A stretch of 64,000 nt of DNA from JACDHG01 sp963815295 (GTDB taxonomy: Bacteria; Actinomycetota; Actinomycetes; Propionibacteriales; Nocardioidaceae), in NCBI GenBank assembly GCA_963815295.1, contig CAWFFZ010000001.1, positions 1-64,000 of the forward strand, in the 5' to 3' direction. The notes under the pieces were generated by a model. The model made no database searches, was not told the DNA's origin, and saw nothing but the letters and a program-made list of their open reading frames with translations. A program made the position numbers and the translations under genes. Of the stretch, positions 60,721-64,000 are shown in pieces. The first letter of the stretch is position 1, and each line of letters opens with the position of its first letter.

Positions 60721-61686
60721 GTGAACTCAAGCATTGCGGGGCGCTGCGCCGCCCTCACCGCAAGCGCTCTGCTGCTCTTTGTCACCGCCTGCGGCGGCCA
60801 GGATGACGACTCGTCCGGAGGCGACAGTGTCTCCGGGGAGGTTGTCGTCGACGGTTCCTCGACCGTCGGGCCGCTCACAGCGGCCGCTGGTGAGCTGTTC
60901 GGTGAGGAGCAGAGCGGAGTGAATGTGTCCGTCGCTACGTCGGGAACAGGCGGGGGCTTCGAGAAGTTCTGCGTCGGCGATACCGATATCTCCAACGCCT
61001 CGCGACCGATCGAGGACGAAGAGATCGCGGTCTGCGAGAAGGAAGGCGTCGAGTACGTCGAGCTGCAGGTCGCCACCGACGCCCTGACGGTGGTGGTCTC
61101 GGCGGACAACGACTTTATCGACTGTCTGACGATCGAGGAGCTCAACACGATGTGGGCCCCTGAGTCAGAGGACAAGGTCACCAGCTGGAGCCAGGTCAAC
61201 CCGGAGTTCCCTGACGAGCCGCTCGAGCTCTACGGCGCCGGCACAGACTCCGGCACGTTCGACTACTTCACGGACGCCGTCAACGGTGAGGAAGGGGCCA
61301 GCCGCTCCGACTACAACGCGACCGAGGACGACAACGTGACTGTGCAGGGCGTCTCCGGCTCAACCAACGCGCTGGGCTACTTCGGATACACCTACTACGA
61401 GGAGAACGCCGACGCGCTCAAGGCTGTCCCCATCGACAGTGGCGACGGCTGCATCGAGCCAAGCCCCGAAACCGCAGCGGATGGGACGTACACCCCGCTG
61501 TCCCGTCCACTGTTCATCTACGTTTCGAAGCAGGCGTACGCCGACAAGCCCCAGGTAGCCGCGTTCGTCGACTACTACGTCGAAAACGACGAGAAGATCG
61601 CCGAGGTCGCCAAGTTCATTCAACTGAACGACGACCAGCGGTCGGCACTGGAAGAAGCGGCGGGAGAACTGGAGTCGTCGTCCTGA
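60721..61686 (+). CDS. pstS: Phosphate ABC transporter substrate-binding lipoprotein
   Basis: Captures phosphate outside the membrane for the PstSCAB importer. 321 residues. Lipoprotein signal MNSSIAGRCAALTASALLLF then VTACGG, with Cys25. Phosphate-site segments: VVDGSSTVGPLTAAAGELF, SVATSGTGGGFEKFC, DISNASRPIEDEEI and YGAGTDSGTFDYF. The branch resembles PstS-like proteins whose DGSSTVGP motif is typical of actinobacteria and cyanobacteria. GTG start. A PHO box lies upstream, and pstC starts 34 bases downstream. Confidence 0.94.
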   Translation: MNSSIAGRCAALTASALLLFVTACGGQDDDSSGGDSVSGEVVVDGSSTVGPLTAAAGELFGEEQSGVNVSVATSGTGGGFEKFCVGDTDISNASRPIEDEEIAVCEKEGVEYVELQVATDALTVVVSADNDFIDCLTIEELNTMWAPESEDKVTSWSQVNPEFPDEPLELYGAGTDSGTFDYFTDAVNGEEGASRSDYNATEDDNVTVQGVSGSTNALGYFGYTYYEENADALKAVPIDSGDGCIEPSPETAADGTYTPLSRPLFIYVSKQAYADKPQVAAFVDYYVENDEKIAEVAKFIQLNDDQRSALEEAAGELESSS

Positions 61687-61720
61687 CAACCCCTACACCT
61701 CGCTTCTAGGAGCAACCCTC

Positions 61721-62707
61721 GTGAGTCCAACCATCGCCCCTGAGGGGTCGTCAAGCCAGACGACCCCTCAGGGGGTTGACCACTCCTCACACAAGTCGGA
61801 CCCCTCCGCGTTCCTGCGGCAGCGGCGCGGACGCTATGGCGAGCGCGCCGCGATGGGCGTCCTCATCGGCTCAGCCGGCCTCTCGGTCCTCATCACGGTG
61901 GGCATCTTCTTCGCGCTGCTCATGCCGACCCTTGAATTCTTCCGTGAAGTCCGGATCAGCGAGTTTCTGACGGGCCAACGCTGGGCACCGTCATTCGCAG
62001 ATTCCAGCTACGGCGTGCTTCCGCTCGTCACCGGCACGCTGTGGACGACGTTGATCGGCCTGCTGATCGCCGTTCCCTTCGGCCTCGGCGCAGCCATCTA
62101 CCTGGCCGAGTACGCCCCAGAGCGGGTGCGGCGGGTGCTCAAACCGGTGCTCGAGGTTCTTGCCGGCATTCCTTCGGTCGTGTATGGCTACTTCGCCCTG
62201 TACTTCGTTGCTCCTACGCTCCTCAACGACATCCTGGGAGTCGGGGTCGGAACGTTCAGCGTGCTGGCCGCGGGTCTTGTCCTCGGCGTCATGATCATCC
62301 CGACGGTCGCGAGCCTGTCCGAGGATGCCATGAGCGCGGTGCCCCAGTCGCTTCGTCAGGCGTCATTCGCACTGGGAGCCAATCGGATGCGCACTACCTT
62401 GCGGGTTGTCTTCCCCGCTGCGGTGTCCGGGATCACCGCTTCCATCGTCCTAGCCGCATCGCGAGCCGTCGGCGAGACGATGATCGTCGCGCTTGCCGCT
62501 GGCACCCGGGCACAGATGGTGTCCAGCCCGCTGGAGAACGGTCAGACGATGACGGGCTTCATCGCCCAGACCGCAACCGGGGAAAGTTCTCCCGGATCCC
62601 TTACCTACAACACTTTGTTCGCCGTCGGCTTGTTGTTGTTCGCCGTGACACTACTGATGAACATCGCCGCAGGTTCGGTCGTTCGTCGCATCCGAGAGGT
62701 GTACTGA
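61721..62707 (+). CDS. pstC: Phosphate ABC transporter permease PstC
   Basis: 328 residues, six membrane helices, with a cytoplasmic N-terminus of about 40 residues. The ABC-permease EAA-type loop is seen in AMSAVPQSLRQASFALGANR. Other family marks are PFGLGAAIYLAEYAPERVRR and VLEVLAGIPSVVYGYFALYF. GTG at 61721 with AGGAG 8 bases upstream. The first 18 codons contain a perfect 16-bp inverted repeat (61737-61774), unusual inside coding sequence. The TGA stop overlaps the pstA ATG. Confidence 0.94.
   Translation: MSPTIAPEGSSSQTTPQGVDHSSHKSDPSAFLRQRRGRYGERAAMGVLIGSAGLSVLITVGIFFALLMPTLEFFREVRISEFLTGQRWAPSFADSSYGVLPLVTGTLWTTLIGLLIAVPFGLGAAIYLAEYAPERVRRVLKPVLEVLAGIPSVVYGYFALYFVAPTLLNDILGVGVGTFSVLAAGLVLGVMIIPTVASLSEDAMSAVPQSLRQASFALGANRMRTTLRVVFPAAVSGITASIVLAASRAVGETMIVALAAGTRAQMVSSPLENGQTMTGFIAQTATGESSPGSLTYNTLFAVGLLLFAVTLLMNIAAGSVVRRIREVY
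61737..61774 (+). promoter_or_regulatory. 16-bp hairpin at the start of pstC
   Basis: CCCCTGAGGGGTCGTC (61737-61752) and its exact complement (61759-61774), loop AAGCCA, lying 14 bases after the GTG of pstC and 51 after the pstS stop. Its stability is terminator-like. It probably lowers pstC read-through relative to pstS or protects the 3' end of pstS mRNA. Confidence 0.66.
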
Positions 62708-63603
62708 TGGCGAGCATAGGTGCGATCGCAACGGCTCCGCTGAAAGCCAAGCGAGAGAGCGACAAGAACGCCAAGTCGATCATCTTCCTGGGCGTGCTCT
62801 GGTTTGCGATCTTCTTCTCCGTGCTCTGTCTGGGCGTGCTTATCATCACGGCATTAGTTGACGGGTGGCCACGGCTCGACGGGAACCTCTTCACTCGCTA
62901 CACATCGATCGTGTTGCCGGAGTTGGCAGGTGCACGCGCCGCCATTCTGGGCTCCGCTCTCGTGATCGTCACTACGGCGTTCCTCGCCATCCCCTTGGGT
63001 GTCGCCGCTGGCGTATACCTCGAGGAGTTCGCGGACTCCCGCCGCTGGTACAACAAGCTCATCGAGGTCAACCTCACCAACCTGGCCGCGGTGCCCGCCA
63101 TCGTTTACGGCATGCTCACCGCAGGAGTGGCCTTGTCGATCGGCCTGCCACGCCGAGTGGTGCTCGCCGGGGCCATAGCGCTGGCGCTCCTGATACTTCC
63201 CGTCATCATCATCACCACGCGCGAGGCCATCAGGTCCGTCCCTCGCGAGATTCGGGAGGGGTCCCTCGCGCTGGGCGCGACCCCCTTGCAGACCGTATGG
63301 CGCCAGACGCTGCCCGCTGCCATACCTGGTATCGCCACGGGGGCGATCCTGGCCCTCTCGCGAGCCCTGGGGGAGGCGGCGCCGTTGCTGTTGTTGGGTG
63401 GGCTGGTCTTCGTGAACTACGACCCGAACGGGTTGTTCTCGGGCTTCACGACGTTGCCGATCCAGATCTTCAACTGGGCGGCACAGCCTCAGCTCGCCTT
63501 CCAGCAAGTGGCATCGGCCGCCATCATCTTGATGCTCGCACTACTGCTCCTGATGAACACGATCGCAATCGTCATCCGGAACCGCTACCAGAAGCGTTGG
63601 TGA
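62707..63603 (+). CDS. pstA: Phosphate ABC transporter permease PstA
   Basis: 298 residues, six helices; partner permease of PstC. Start MASIGAIATAPLKAKRESDK at the ATG overlapping the pstC stop (TGATG). Family marks: FLAIPLGVAAGVYLEEFADS, NLTNLAAVPAIVYGML, and the EAA loop IRSVPREIREGSLALGATPL. A second helix set ends in LLLLMNTIAIVIRNRYQKRW. pstB follows after 3 bases. Confidence 0.94.
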   Translation: MASIGAIATAPLKAKRESDKNAKSIIFLGVLWFAIFFSVLCLGVLIITALVDGWPRLDGNLFTRYTSIVLPELAGARAAILGSALVIVTTAFLAIPLGVAAGVYLEEFADSRRWYNKLIEVNLTNLAAVPAIVYGMLTAGVALSIGLPRRVVLAGAIALALLILPVIIITTREAIRSVPREIREGSLALGATPLQTVWRQTLPAAIPGIATGAILALSRALGEAAPLLLLGGLVFVNYDPNGLFSGFTTLPIQIFNWAAQPQLAFQQVASAAIILMLALLLLMNTIAIVIRNRYQKRW

Positions 63604-63606
63604 ACC

Positions 63607-64000
63607 ATGTCCTCCTCTCACACGTACTCGACTCGCACCGACGAGACGGCCAACGACCATGAAGTGGCGCCCGTGATCGAAGTCAACCGCGACGGTCGCC
63701 GCGCCCTGCCACCCGAGCCGAAGCCGATCATGGAGTGCGAAGGCGTCAATGTCTTCTACGAGGACTTCCGCGCCGTCAGCGATGTCACCCTCGGTTTCGG
63801 CTACAACGAGATCACTGCCCTGATCGGTCCATCCGGCTGTGGCAAGTCCACGTTACTTCGGTCGCTGAACAGGATGAACGACCTCATCGTCGGCGCCCGC
63901 GTCGAGGGGTCAGTCACGTTCCACGGGCAGTCGATCTACGCCAAGGAGGTCGATCCGATCGAGGTTCGTCGTCGTATCGGCATGGTGTTCCAGAAGCCCA
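63607..64000 (+). CDS. pstB: Phosphate ABC transporter ATPase PstB (cut by window end)
   Basis: The first 131 residues of the importer's ATPase. After a 35-residue variable leader ([20 protein letters not shown]), [20 protein letters not shown] is the first strand. Walker A is GPSGCGKST (74-82), followed by [11 protein letters not shown] as in all PstB proteins, then [11 protein letters not shown], the Q-loop, where the window ends. ATG at 63607, 3 bases after pstA. Signature and Walker B motifs lie outside. Confidence 0.95.
   Translation, partial: MSSSHTYSTRTDETANDHEVAPVIEVNRDGRRALPPEPKPIMECEGVNVFYEDFRAVSDVTLGFGYNEITALIGPSGCGKSTLLRSLNRMNDLIVGARVEGSVTFHGQSIYAKEVDPIEVRRRIGMVFQKP

Noticed and set aside
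1..64000. CRISPR array, restriction-modification, toxin-antitoxin or other defence cassette
   Set aside because: No regularly spaced repeats and no recognisable nuclease-methylase, Cas or toxin pairs were found. The 13E12/HNH gene alone is not evidence of a defence system.

Overview
High-GC actinobacterial chromosome segment, most likely from Nocardioidaceae (Nocardioides-like). The support is a WhiB7-type regulator with an AT-hook, a mycothiol-dependent (maleylpyruvate isomerase-type) enzyme, a SARP/BTAD-nSTAND1-WD40 regulator, DUF222/13E12 HNH protein, a GAF-ANTAR regulator, strong GC bias at third codon positions and frequent GTG starts. The genus is an inference; there is no rRNA to confirm it.

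Layout. 1-3.2 kb: a frameshifted IS110-family transposase with a structured non-coding stretch upstream (candidate bridge RNA) and a frameshifted 13E12/HNH gene. 3.2-4.8 kb: an EmrB/QacA-type exporter with a TetR-style operator. 4.96-13.77 kb: a genomic island at tRNA-Lys(TTT), bounded by a perfect 46-bp repeat of the tRNA 3' half. It carries a truncated tyrosine integrase, a ClC-type channel, a LURP-one-like protein, a few small genes, several gene remnants (including two pieces of a formylglycine-generating enzyme) and about 2 kb of hairpin-rich sequence without a recognisable gene. 14-22.4 kb: an intact formylglycine-generating enzyme coupled to a HAD hydrolase, glutamate decarboxylase with a membrane protein, a sulfatase with a CTAGR maturation motif, and a secreted animal-type haem peroxidase.

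22.5-35.5 kb: hydrolases, a CYTH-like protein, YjbR and PPOX enzymes, an amide permease remnant followed by formamidase/acetamidase, a kinase-like P-loop protein, a coiled-coil/Rho-N protein with two tiny partners, Old Yellow Enzyme, GNAT, NAD-binding protein and an MFS transporter. 35.5-44.2 kb is a regulator block: a frameshifted MalT-like LuxR protein, the 1434-residue SARP-nSTAND1-WD40 protein with 11-bp direct repeats in the gap to a divergent lipoprotein gene, and a WhiB7-like regulator preceded by an overlapping small ORF. 44.4-49.2 kb: an acyl-CoA ligase/citryl-CoA-lyase-like pair and assorted enzymes. 49.3-51.8 kb: a PLP amino-acid decarboxylase plus exporter pair whose ribosome binding site lies in a 27-bp palindrome. 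53-60.6 kb: secreted M4 protease with an inserted PA domain, nucleoside hydrolase, peptidoglycan-binding protein, M3 peptidase. 60.6-64 kb: pstSCAB under an apparent PHO box, running off the window.

At least six otherwise well conserved genes carry single frameshifts (IS110, 13E12, exporter 5' end, GAF-ANTAR, APC permease, LuxR/MalT). The window therefore either holds many decaying genes or contains indel errors; read the frameshifted entries with that in mind. No CRISPR array, rRNA, complete prophage or known phage-defence cassette was seen.
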